Shown piece after piece: positions 7,242 to 14,301 of a stretch of DNA of 64,000 nucleotides. The notes under the pieces were generated by a model. It made no database searches, was not told the origin of the DNA, and saw only the letters and a list, made by a program, of their open reading frames with translations. Where the stretch lies: positions 26,832-90,831 of the forward strand of contig JAJQIF010000030.1 in assembly GCA_021199355.1 (NCBI GenBank). The letters run 5' to 3'. Every line of letters starts with the position of its first letter. Position 1 is the stretch's first letter. The DNA comes from Oscillospiraceae bacterium. GTDB taxonomy: Bacteria > Bacillota > Clostridia > Oscillospirales > Ruminococcaceae. Made by a program: the position numbers and the translations under genes.

Positions 7242-8006
7242 TTAGAGCACAAACAATCTTTTTGCATTCTCCTCTGTCTTAATAACCAAGTCTTCGTAGC
7301 TCATATCGAGAATCTCGGCGGCTTTGCGGGCGGTGTATTTTATCATCGCGCTGTCGCAGATTTTGCCTCTGTGCGGCTCGGGGGACATATAGGGGCAGTC
7401 GGTCTCGAGGAGATATCTGTCAATCGGGATTGATTTCAACACCTCGACCGACTTCTTCGCATTCTTGAAAGTGAGAACCCCCGTGAAGCTGATGTACATA
7501 CCGAGATCTATAATTTCCCTCGCCGTCTCAACAGAGCCGGAAAAGCAGTGCATGACGCCTTTGGGCTTTAATTCCCGCAGGATTTCCATGCAGTCCCCCG
7601 TCGCGTCGCGGCTGTGAACTATTACCGGCAAATCGAGTGAGTTCGCAAGCTCGACCTGCTCCCGAAAAGCCTTTATCTGAGCCTCGCGGTCGTAGCCCTC
7701 ATAGTGATAATCAAGTCCGATTTCGCCGATAGCTTTGACATTGCTGTCAGTCGCAAGCTCACGGAGCCGGTCGATATAGCCGTCCGTTGCGTCGTAGAGA
7801 TTCTCGGGGTGAACGCCGACGGCGGTGTAGTACCTCGGGTATTTATTTGCCATTGCAACGCCGAACTCGGAGGATTTCAAATCCGTTGCGGCGTGCATTA
7901 TCCCCGAAATGTTGAGCTCGAAAAGAGCCGGAATGAGATAATCCCTCAGCCCGTCGAACTTGGGGTCGTCATAGTGGGAATGGGTATCGAAAATGTGTGA
8001 TAACAT
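7242..8006 (-). CDS. tatD: TatD family metal-dependent hydrolase/DNase
   Basis: About 254 aa. Metal ligands are visible in order: DTHSHYD (N-terminus), IGEIGLDYHY, VIVHSRDA, MHCFSG and ETDCPYM. The family are amidohydrolase-fold nucleases active on DNA or aminoacyl-tRNA-like substrates. I start at ATG 8006 (MLSHIFDTHSHYD), with GAGAGG upstream; a longer in-frame reading adds 20 residues unlike the family. Own promoter upstream; a dispersed repeat lies directly after the stop. Confidence 0.94.
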   Translation of the reverse strand: MLSHIFDTHSHYDDPKFDGLRDYLIPALFELNISGIMHAATDLKSSEFGVAMANKYPRYYTAVGVHPENLYDATDGYIDRLRELATDSNVKAIGEIGLDYHYEGYDREAQIKAFREQVELANSLDLPVIVHSRDATGDCMEILRELKPKGVMHCFSGSVETAREIIDLGMYISFTGVLTFKNAKKSVEVLKSIPIDRYLLETDCPYMSPEPHRGKICDSAMIKYTARKAAEILDMSYEDLVIKTEENAKRLFVL

Positions 8007-8037
8007 AGTAGCCTCTCGAAAAAGTTTTGATGCTGAT

Positions 8038-8066
8038 ATTATAGATGAAACTGCGGAGCATGTCAA
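8038..8066 (-). promoter_or_regulatory. Promoter of tatD
   Basis: Minus strand TTGACA (8061-8066), 17 nt, TATAAT (8038-8043): a consensus sigma-A promoter, divergent from the DUF2975 promoter. Confidence 0.8.
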
Positions 8067-8080
8067 GCTCGGAGATTTCC

Positions 8081-8143
8081 CGATAAAAATTTATCGTATC
8101 TCGATAAAAAATTGTTGACAAACAATTTCCGATGTGCTATACT
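8081..8143 (+). promoter_or_regulatory. Promoter of DUF2975-XRE operon with upstream palindrome
   Basis: TTGACA (8115-8120), 17 nt, TATACT (8138-8143). Upstream lies the palindrome CGATAAAAATTTATCG (8081-8096), and TCGATAAAAA recurs at 8101-8110, touching the -35 box. This could be the site of the XRE regulator encoded in the operon (inference). Confidence 0.7.
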
Positions 8144-8174
8144 GGTCTCACAAAAGAAAAAAGGAGAGATAAAA

Positions 8175-8654
8175 ATGGATCTCAAAGTATTGGTTCGGTG
8201 GCTTCGGGCGGTCATTATCGGCGTCGGAGTCTGCGGCTTGGTGGCTTACGGCGTGGTCTGCCCCGTCTGCGGGCTCAAGATTGTCGAGGATCACCCCGAC
8301 GTTTCGGGTTGGTTCGTCCCGTGGCTCGTATTCATCCTGATAACCGCAATCCCATGCTACGCCGTGCTCATCTACTGCTGGAAAATTGTCTCTAACATTG
8401 CGAAAGGCAAGGCATTTTCCTATGACAATGCGAAATATTTCAGCGTGATGTCCTATCTTGCACTCGGCGACATTGCATTTTTCTTCGTCGGAAACGTGGT
8501 GCTTCTTCTCGTGAACATGAACCACCCGGCGGTAATTGTGGCTTCTCTTATAATAGTGTTCATTGGGATTGCTGTTGCCGTGGTGTTTGCGACGCTTTCC
8601 CATCTCGTGAGAAAAGCCGCCGACCTGCAACAGGAAAACGACCTGACGGTCTGA
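8175..8654 (+). CDS. DUF2975 membrane protein
   Basis: 159 aa with four predicted transmembrane helices (about 10-30, 50-72, 95-117, 122-142) and the conserved IVSNIAKGKAFSYDNAKYF block between helices 2 and 3. DUF2975 proteins have no known biochemical function but are almost always paired with a small XRE regulator, as here (9 nt downstream). I chose ATG 8175 with AGGAG 9 nt upstream rather than a longer reading starting inside the promoter. Confidence 0.9.
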   Translation: MDLKVLVRWLRAVIIGVGVCGLVAYGVVCPVCGLKIVEDHPDVSGWFVPWLVFILITAIPCYAVLIYCWKIVSNIAKGKAFSYDNAKYFSVMSYLALGDIAFFFVGNVVLLLVNMNHPAVIVASLIIVFIGIAVAVVFATLSHLVRKAADLQQENDLTV

Positions 8655-8663
8655 GGTGAAGTT

Positions 8664-8891
8664 ATGGGCGAAATCATTATAAACATCGACGTCATGCTTG
8701 CCAAGCGCAAGATGAGCGTAACGGAGCTTTCCGAAAAAGTCGGCATCACGATTGCGAATATCTCTATTTTGAAGAACGGCAGGGCGAAGGCTATCAAGTT
8801 CTCGACTCTTGCGGCTCTTTGCGAAGCTCTCGACTGCCAACCGGGAGATATTTTGGAATATCGGAGGGGTGAAGATGAAAGTAATTCTTAG
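8664..8891 (+). CDS. Small XRE/Cro-CI-family transcriptional regulator
   Basis: 75 aa, essentially one helix-turn-helix domain (MSVTELSEKVGITIANISILKNGRAKAIKFSTLAALCEALDC). Partner of DUF2975 (YozG-like). GAGGTGA ribosome site. It overlaps the next gene by 17 nt. Likely autoregulates the operon from the palindrome upstream of DUF2975. Confidence 0.92.
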   Translation: MGEIIINIDVMLAKRKMSVTELSEKVGITIANISILKNGRAKAIKFSTLAALCEALDCQPGDILEYRRGEDESNS

Positions 8892-9315
8892 GCTTATAGC
8901 GCTTGCAGTAGTTTTAGTAGTGGCAGTCTTTGGTGATGCTATTTCTTACATTTTCCCGCAGACCTACTGCGACGTTATCGAGATCAACTGGGGAATCGTC
9001 ATTCCGACCGATGGCGGCTATTCATTGGAAATCTCCGCCGACTCAGGCGCAAGCTTTAACGGCGACGGGACGAGATATCACGTCATGTACTTCGACGATG
9101 CCGAAAGAATCAGCTATCTTCTTGGCTGGAGCGACGAGATTCCGGAAAGCTATATTGAATACTCTGAACAGCTCTTAGACGAGCTTGATATTAACTACAA
9201 ACCGGACTATGAAAGCTGTGTTTTCTACACTCAGACAAAAAGCGACGGCAGCGTCATCCTGATTTTCTGGGATGAAAATTTGCAGGAGATGTATGTGGTG
9301 GAGGAGTTCTTTTGA
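8875..9315 (+). CDS. Small membrane-anchored protein, unknown function
   Basis: 146 aa. One N-terminal hydrophobic helix (about 4-24), then an extracytoplasmic acidic, Tyr-rich domain. No family recognised. ATG 8875 is preceded by GGAGGGGTGAAG, inside the end of the XRE gene, so translation is coupled. Its stop overlaps the TTG start of the next gene. Confidence 0.75.
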   Translation: MKVILRLIALAVVLVVAVFGDAISYIFPQTYCDVIEINWGIVIPTDGGYSLEISADSGASFNGDGTRYHVMYFDDAERISYLLGWSDEIPESYIEYSEQLLDELDINYKPDYESCVFYTQTKSDGSVILIFWDENLQEMYVVEEFF

Positions 9316-9752
9316 CTAAGAGGAGAATTGTTGCGATTGTAGTTGCCGTAGTGCTGGGTACGGTGTGCCTGGTGGGGATAAGGCTTGGGATGAATCCTAA
9401 GTTTCAGGCTTGGGTATTTGTAGCAAGATATGGCGACTACATCGAGGAGAAGTACGAGAACCACATTATTATCACCGATGGTGTTCCCTGCGTTTCGGCG
9501 ACCTACTTTGGTCCGGATTACCGGCATGAGATGATTGAATACACTCTCTCCGGCTTCGGAATTGCCCCGTCAAGCACCTATTACGGCTGTTACTACTCAC
9601 CTGACGATTTGCCGATGGCGTATGCGCAGATGAATTATCACCTCGTCAAGCAGAGCGAGGGCTACTGGACTTGGGAAGAAAAAGACGGAGATAATCACGG
9701 AAGTGTTGCAAAAATTCGGGATGGGTGGTATTATTATAGTGTAAGCTTTTAA
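9312..9752 (+). CDS. Small membrane-anchored protein, unknown function
   Basis: 146 aa. N-terminal transmembrane helix (about 4-24), then a domain with YGDYIEEKYENHIIITDG and many Tyr/Trp residues. TTG start at 9312 with GGAGGAG 5 nt upstream and TTGA overlap with the previous stop. No family recognised. Same size and plan as the preceding protein but no clear sequence similarity; fourth gene of the DUF2975 operon. Confidence 0.72.
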   Translation: MTKRRIVAIVVAVVLGTVCLVGIRLGMNPKFQAWVFVARYGDYIEEKYENHIIITDGVPCVSATYFGPDYRHEMIEYTLSGFGIAPSSTYYGCYYSPDDLPMAYAQMNYHLVKQSEGYWTWEEKDGDNHGSVAKIRDGWYYYSVSF

Positions 9753-9766
9753 TAGGAGGCATCACT

Positions 9767-10594
9767 ATGCAAAAAATGTTATTCCCGAACGGGTTGAAAA
9801 AGGCGTTTACGACGAGCTATGACGACGGGTGCTATGACGACATCAGGCTCATGGAGATGATGGATGAGTACGGCATCAAAGGCACCTTCAACATCAGCTC
9901 CCAGATTTATCGCGAAGAGGGCACGAAGCCCTATGGCGTATGGCCCAGAATGACTTTAACCGAGGCTCTCGAAGAATATCCGAAGCATGGGGTTGAGGTC
10001 GCCGTCCACGGGCTTCACCACAGGGATTTCACGAAAATCACCGAGCCGGAGCTCTATTGCGAGATTGCCACAGACAAGGCGAACCTTGAGATGCAGTATG
10101 GCGGAGTTGTCAGAGGTGCGGCTTATCCTTACGGATCTTTCAACAACAAGGCGGTTGAGGCTCTCCGCAAGTGCGGAATCAAGTATTGCAGAACCGTCTG
10201 CACCCGCGACGATTTCGGCATGCCGGAGGATTGGCTGAGGCTCTTTGCAACCTGCCACCACGGCGACAAGAGATTGTCCGAGCTCCTTGACAGATTCCTT
10301 ACGACCGACTTTGACGACTGCCGGATGTTCTATCTCTGGGGACACACTGCCGAGTTCAGGCGCGACGACAACTGGGACGTCATCGAGGATGTATTCAAGA
10401 AGGTCAGCGGCAACCCCGACATCTGGTTCGCCACCAACATCGAAATCTGCGAATACCACAAGGCATACCAGGCTCTCGAATACTCCACCGACCCGAGGTC
10501 TCACGCAATCTATAACCCGACCGCAAAGGACATCTGGGTTGAGGTTGATGGGAAGGCGGTTGTTGTGCCGTCAGGAGCGACTGTCAACGCGTAA
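9767..10594 (+). CDS. Polysaccharide deacetylase (NodB/CE4) family protein
   Basis: 275 aa, no signal peptide. CE4-type motifs: SYDDG near residue 18 (motif 1, usually TFDDG), HGLHHRDF near 85 (motif 2, the two metal-binding His), AAYPYGSFN (motif 3), and FYLWGHTAEF near 190 (motif 5). It probably removes an acyl group from a sugar or related substrate; being cytosolic, the substrate is unlikely to be mature peptidoglycan. It starts 14 nt after the previous gene, so it may be co-transcribed, and ends at a strong terminator. Confidence 0.88.
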   Translation: MQKMLFPNGLKKAFTTSYDDGCYDDIRLMEMMDEYGIKGTFNISSQIYREEGTKPYGVWPRMTLTEALEEYPKHGVEVAVHGLHHRDFTKITEPELYCEIATDKANLEMQYGGVVRGAAYPYGSFNNKAVEALRKCGIKYCRTVCTRDDFGMPEDWLRLFATCHHGDKRLSELLDRFLTTDFDDCRMFYLWGHTAEFRRDDNWDVIEDVFKKVSGNPDIWFATNIEICEYHKAYQALEYSTDPRSHAIYNPTAKDIWVEVDGKAVVVPSGATVNA

Positions 10595-10595
10595 T

Positions 10596-10627
10596 AAAAA
10601 AGCTGTCGTTTACACGACAGCTTTTTT
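10596..10627. terminator. Bidirectional terminator between deacetylase and DUF4956 gene
   Basis: Perfect 13-bp stem AAAAAAGCTGTCG / CGACAGCTTTTTT with a 6-nt loop. Poly-A/poly-T on both sides lets it work in both directions between convergent genes. Confidence 0.92.
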
Positions 10628-10628
10628 A

Positions 10629-11291
10629 TTATTGACCGGTATATTCCACCATCACCGCGCTTATAACGCCATCCACTTCGTAGAGCTTATCCACGAGGCG
10701 GGTGTTTTTCTTTTTGAGGCGGATGTTACAGGTGAGCTCGGTTTCGCCCTGATAACGGGAGCGTCCGAGCGTCTTTGCCTTCAGCGCGTTCATTATCTCG
10801 GAGATGTTCTCCTCGGCTTCGGATGTGTACCTGATGACGAGGACATAGGTCCTCTTGCCCTTCGCGATAACCGTGAAGAGGATATAGACGAGGGCGATTC
10901 CGAGGGTTGCAATCAGTGCGAACGGATATAGACCGGCGCCGGAGGTGATTCCCGAGGCAATTCCCCAGAAGAGGAAGCCGACGTCAAGAGGGTCTTTTAC
11001 CGCCGAGCGGAACCTCACAATCGACAGTGCGCCGACCATGCCCAAGGACAAAACAAGATTCGAGCCGATTACGAGGACGATAAACGCCGTTATCACCGTT
11101 ATCATGACGATTAGGACGGCGAAGTTTTCGCTGTAGACCGCCCCGCGATAAAATACCTTATAGACAAAATAGATTACGATTCCGCACAGAAGTGCGCAAA
11201 CGAGGGTTACGAGTATGTACGAGACGGTCAGGTGCTCGACGAGCCCCAACTGCTCGATGCTTTCTTTCAGGACTGCCTTAATGCTGCTCAT
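10629..11291 (-). CDS. DUF4956 membrane protein
   Basis: 220 aa. Four transmembrane helices in the first two-thirds, the family block LGMVGALSIVRFRSAVKDP near residue 95, and a soluble C-terminal alpha/beta tail. DUF4956 genes regularly neighbour VTC-domain genes (as here, 24 nt upstream) and CotH genes. The function is unknown; a role in polyphosphate or envelope polymer synthesis is inferred from context. Confidence 0.93.
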   Translation of the reverse strand: MSSIKAVLKESIEQLGLVEHLTVSYILVTLVCALLCGIVIYFVYKVFYRGAVYSENFAVLIVMITVITAFIVLVIGSNLVLSLGMVGALSIVRFRSAVKDPLDVGFLFWGIASGITSGAGLYPFALIATLGIALVYILFTVIAKGKRTYVLVIRYTSEAEENISEIMNALKAKTLGRSRYQGETELTCNIRLKKKNTRLVDKLYEVDGVISAVMVEYTGQ

Positions 11292-11315
11292 ATTTTTTCT
11301 TCCTTTCTTGTGGGT

Positions 11316-12068
11316 TTAAAGACTGATTGTCTGAGGCTTGTAATTGTCGAGAACGTCACGGCATGAAGTGAACTTCGAGACGGCAATCTTCTCTCCGCCG
11401 ACGCTCGAAACAAGCATCGAAAGAGCTTTCGGGATGAAGTCGTCATACTTGACCTCCATTATCACCATGCCGTTCGGGTAGACGGGAACTGTCAGAAGCT
11501 CTTCGTTGAACATGTCAACGCCTGATCCTCCTGCGCCTGAGATGCCCGCTCTCAGAGCCTTGTCGAAAGTGATTCGGACATTTCCGATAGGCTCGACATA
11601 GGCTTCGCGGGTGTAATCGACCACAACCGACGGGCGCAAGCCCTTCCCTCCCCAGATGGTAAGAAACTCAGCCGCAGTGAAGCTGTCGTCCGGCTTCAGA
11701 AGCGAGCAGTCGCCGGCTATCAGAGCCTTGGCGCAGTCAAGCGAAATATCGGTGCCGGTCTTTCTTATCCGGTCACCGTTTTTCTCCTTGCACTCAAGCC
11801 TGATTACGTCCCGGGAGAAGTTATACGTCCGGATTCGGAACTTTTTTCGATGAGTTACGCCGGCAATCTTGTCCCAATAGGACGAGTGATAGATGTCGTC
11901 AAAGTAAAGGCTTCGAATGAAGTAGTCGCCGTCGCGCATGGAGTGCGAATCTGGCTTCATCAGTGCCGAGATGCGGCTTCGGGCGGTGACATACTCAGCC
12001 TTCGAAAGAAGAAGCTTTATCTCGTGGCGGTATTTGCCGCCGGTGGGCTCAGAGTATTTTATCTTCAT
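11316..12068 (-). CDS. VTC-domain polyphosphate polymerase-like protein
   Basis: About 250 aa. Tunnel-fold motifs of the VTC domain: RHEIKLLLS near the start, RSLYFDD, RKKFRIRTYN, RLECKEKNGDRIRKT, and later VDYTREAYV, RITFDK and VIMEVKYDD. These supply the basic and acidic residues that in VTC4 bind ATP and metal and make polyphosphate. I start at ATG 12068, where GGTGGGG lies 9 nt upstream; other ATGs just before it have no spacing. It overlaps the YdbC 3' end. Bacterial members are mostly unproven as polymerases. Confidence 0.9.
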   Translation of the reverse strand: MKIKYSEPTGGKYRHEIKLLLSKAEYVTARSRISALMKPDSHSMRDGDYFIRSLYFDDIYHSSYWDKIAGVTHRKKFRIRTYNFSRDVIRLECKEKNGDRIRKTGTDISLDCAKALIAGDCSLLKPDDSFTAAEFLTIWGGKGLRPSVVVDYTREAYVEPIGNVRITFDKALRAGISGAGGSGVDMFNEELLTVPVYPNGMVIMEVKYDDFIPKALSMLVSSVGGEKIAVSKFTSCRDVLDNYKPQTISL

Positions 12069-12309
12069 CAACATCATCCCCACCAAGATCGACAGGTTCG
12101 CCTTTGATTATGTGGGACAGGTTTTCAAACTCCGCTTCGGTGAGGGTCACGCCCTTGCTCATTCTGGTGTGGTCGGGCGACCAGTCACGGATGTCGTACT
12201 TCGGGACGCCTTCGTTCCAGCTGACTTTATTTAATTCCTTCGTCCAACCGCGGGCGGTCTCAGAAAGTATGCCCAAGTGCTCCTTGATTTCATAAGTAAG
12301 TTCTGCCAT
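12049..12309 (-). CDS. YdbC family PC4-like ssDNA-binding protein
   Basis: 86 aa. The block GWTKELNKVSWNEGVPKYDIRDWSPDHTRMSKGVTLTEAE is the family hallmark; YdbC of Lactococcus has a PC4-like fold and binds single-stranded nucleic acid. The C-terminus is acidic (GGDDVDEDK). It sits 15 nt after the flippase gene and overlaps the VTC gene, so it is embedded in an envelope-polymer operon, an unusual place for it. Confidence 0.9.
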   Translation of the reverse strand: MAELTYEIKEHLGILSETARGWTKELNKVSWNEGVPKYDIRDWSPDHTRMSKGVTLTEAEFENLSHIIKGEPVDLGGDDVDEDKIL

Positions 12310-12324
12310 AGTAATGTTCCTTTC

Positions 12325-13770
12325 TTAATGGTTCTTTATAAGCTTCGATTTAAGCTTCTCCGGCATCAGCATCACGAGAGCCTGCCAGAGGTCTTTTATA
12401 TTAAGTGCAAACGAGATGGCAAACAGCACGCCGAGTATCAGATAGAGCATCCACCAGTATGGGAACGTTATCTGATTAACGATGACCATTGCCGCCATGA
12501 CAGCCGTGTTGATTAAGATTTTCGGCATCGAAAAATCATAATGGATGAGTCTGCGGGTGTCATAGAGTCTGTAGAAGAAGACGACGAAATATGCCACGAA
12601 CGTGGCGAACGCCGCGCCGTAGATTCCGAACGAAGGAATCAGCGCGAAGTTGAGGATTATATTTATTATTCCCGCGACAAGCGAGGTGTAAAACGAGTGC
12701 TTCGTCTTCTTCTCGGCTATGTAGACCGAACCTAAAAACGTGTTGAAGCATGTGAAAACAGTCGCCAGCGTCAGAAGCGGCGAGTAGAGATAGGACTCGA
12801 AATACTGCTCGTTAATCCAGACCTGCGTTATCGGCTTGATGAGAAGGAGTATTCCCGATGCGAGGACATACATGAACGCCGAACACATTCTGAAAACGTC
12901 GGTATAGAACTTCTCGCGCTCCGCCGAATTGTTCTCGGTGATGGCGGACATGTTCCATGCCTGCGAGAACATCGTGAATATAGTCGTTAAGATTGTCGGG
13001 ATTTTATAGGCAATGGCGTTGATGCCGGTCAGGTATTCGCCGTGGAAGATGCGGATGATGAATCTGTCCGAGATGCTCGTTATCAGCCACAATAGATTCG
13101 TCGACATCAGCGGCGCCGCATATTTTACCATGCTCTTGGCGAGCTCTTTGTCGAAGCTCCGAAGCGAAACGAACCGCCACAGCCTTCCCGCCGTGAACAG
13201 GAAAATACTCGAAATCAGGTCAGAAAGAATAATTGCCAAGAGATACCCCTCAATTCCCATATCGAATCCGACAAGGAACAGGATGTCAAGAAGGAGCATC
13301 ACGAGGGTGCAGATGATTCCGTCCACCGCAAACAGAGTGACCTTCCCCCGCCCTCGGGTGAAGAACATGTTGATTTGCCGGAGCGACGAGGTGCAGACGT
13401 AGATATAAAGAATCACCGTGTAGCCGTCGACATAGTCAAAAAGCGAGATTATCGGGAAGATAAGCGCCATTGCCGCCATGCCGAGAACATAGACGCTCAG
13501 GCAGACGGTGTAGACCTGCTTGTAGTCCTTGATTTCTTTTGAATCGAGACCGAACCGAAGCGCCGCCTCCGAAATCGAGATTGTGAAAATCGGAATCAGT
13601 ATGTTGGCGGTCTGGGCGATGAGGTCGACCGTGCCGTATTCCTCAGGCGTCAGGCATGCGGTATACAGCGGTACCAGAATCAGCACCAGAATCTTCGAGC
13701 CGAAGGAGCCTATGGCGAAAATCAGGGTGTTTGCCATCAGTTTTTTGAAATTTTTATTTTCGCTCGCCAA
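12325..13770 (-). CDS. Wzx/MATE-like polysaccharide flippase
   Basis: About 481 aa with 12-14 predicted helices. The N-terminal LIFAIGSFGSKILVLILVPLYTACLTPEEYGTVDL pattern is typical of the polysaccharide biosynthesis (RfbX/Wzx) family, which flips undecaprenyl-linked sugars across the membrane. I chose the TTG at 13770 (MASENKNF) with GGAAGGG 6 nt upstream; a longer reading adds 25 residues that overlap the promoter. First gene of the flippase-YdbC-VTC-DUF4956 operon. Confidence 0.9.
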   Translation of the reverse strand: MASENKNFKKLMANTLIFAIGSFGSKILVLILVPLYTACLTPEEYGTVDLIAQTANILIPIFTISISEAALRFGLDSKEIKDYKQVYTVCLSVYVLGMAAMALIFPIISLFDYVDGYTVILYIYVCTSSLRQINMFFTRGRGKVTLFAVDGIICTLVMLLLDILFLVGFDMGIEGYLLAIILSDLISSIFLFTAGRLWRFVSLRSFDKELAKSMVKYAAPLMSTNLLWLITSISDRFIIRIFHGEYLTGINAIAYKIPTILTTIFTMFSQAWNMSAITENNSAEREKFYTDVFRMCSAFMYVLASGILLLIKPITQVWINEQYFESYLYSPLLTLATVFTCFNTFLGSVYIAEKKTKHSFYTSLVAGIINIILNFALIPSFGIYGAAFATFVAYFVVFFYRLYDTRRLIHYDFSMPKILINTAVMAAMVIVNQITFPYWWMLYLILGVLFAISFALNIKDLWQALVMLMPEKLKSKLIKNH

Positions 13771-13804
13771 GGGTCGCCCTTCCTTTCCTGAAAACAATAC
13801 CTCT

Positions 13805-13833
13805 ATTATAATAGTCTCACATAAAAAAATCAA
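13805..13833 (-). promoter_or_regulatory. Promoter of the flippase operon
   Basis: Minus strand TTGATT (13828-13833), 17 nt, TATAAT (13805-13810), about 35 nt before the TTG start. Confidence 0.72.
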
Positions 13834-13952
13834 GAAAAATCGCAAAAAGGGCTATGAAAATATCTCAAACTGTGATATACTTAAGATAGTCGAATAAAAT
13901 CCGGCGGTAACTCTGCCGGGAATGTTGTTTTGAATATTATGGAGGATAAGCT

Positions 13953-14081
13953 ATGAATAAAGATAACGTTTTGAGAATCCTCGTGATTCTCTCGGCACTG
14001 ACCTGCATTTTGGGAATAGTCAAGCTTACTGCGGAGGCGCTGAGCTTGGGAACGCATAAGTATTTTGATGTGTCCGAATAA
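13953..14081 (+). CDS. Small hydrophobic protein, 42 aa
   Basis: A short gene with a strong GGAGG ribosome site 7-8 nt before the ATG. The product begins MNKDNVLRILVILSALTCI and has one transmembrane helix (about residues 7-24). A possible -10 (TATACT, 13876-13881) lies upstream, and a set of hairpins including an intrinsic terminator follows. Not recognised; the isolated position with its own signals supports a real gene. Confidence 0.6.
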   Translation: MNKDNVLRILVILSALTCILGIVKLTAEALSLGTHKYFDVSE

Positions 14082-14082
14082 A

Positions 14083-14165
14083 GAAGTTCGCTAAAGCGAA
14101 CTTCGGGAGTTTGGCTTCGCCAAACATCCCACGACTTCCAAGCCTCCCTTACTGGGGAGGCTTTT
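14083..14165. repeat. Stacked-hairpin element with terminator
   Basis: Three successive hairpins: GAAGTTCGCT/AGCGAACTTC (14083-14104), GTTTGGC/GCCAAAC (14109-14125) and AAGCCTCCC/GGGAGGCTT followed by TTT (14140-14165). The last is an intrinsic terminator. Similar arrangements occur at 16040-16093 and 61277-61352, so this looks like a dispersed family. Confidence 0.7.
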
Positions 14166-14223
14166 TGCGTTGTGCAACTTCCACAAAAAATCTTCCTTTC
14201 ACCGTATCTCCAAGAATTTACGG

Positions 14224-14251
14224 TTGATTTTTTTGGGTTCTCTGCTATAAT
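14224..14251 (+). promoter_or_regulatory. Promoter of the M23 peptidase gene
   Basis: TTGATT (14224-14229), 16 nt, TATAAT (14246-14251), about 50 nt before the start codon. Confidence 0.72.
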
Positions 14252-14301
14252 AGAATAGCAAGTTTGTAACCCTTTTGTAACTATTTGAGAGAGGAGGAGC
14301 C

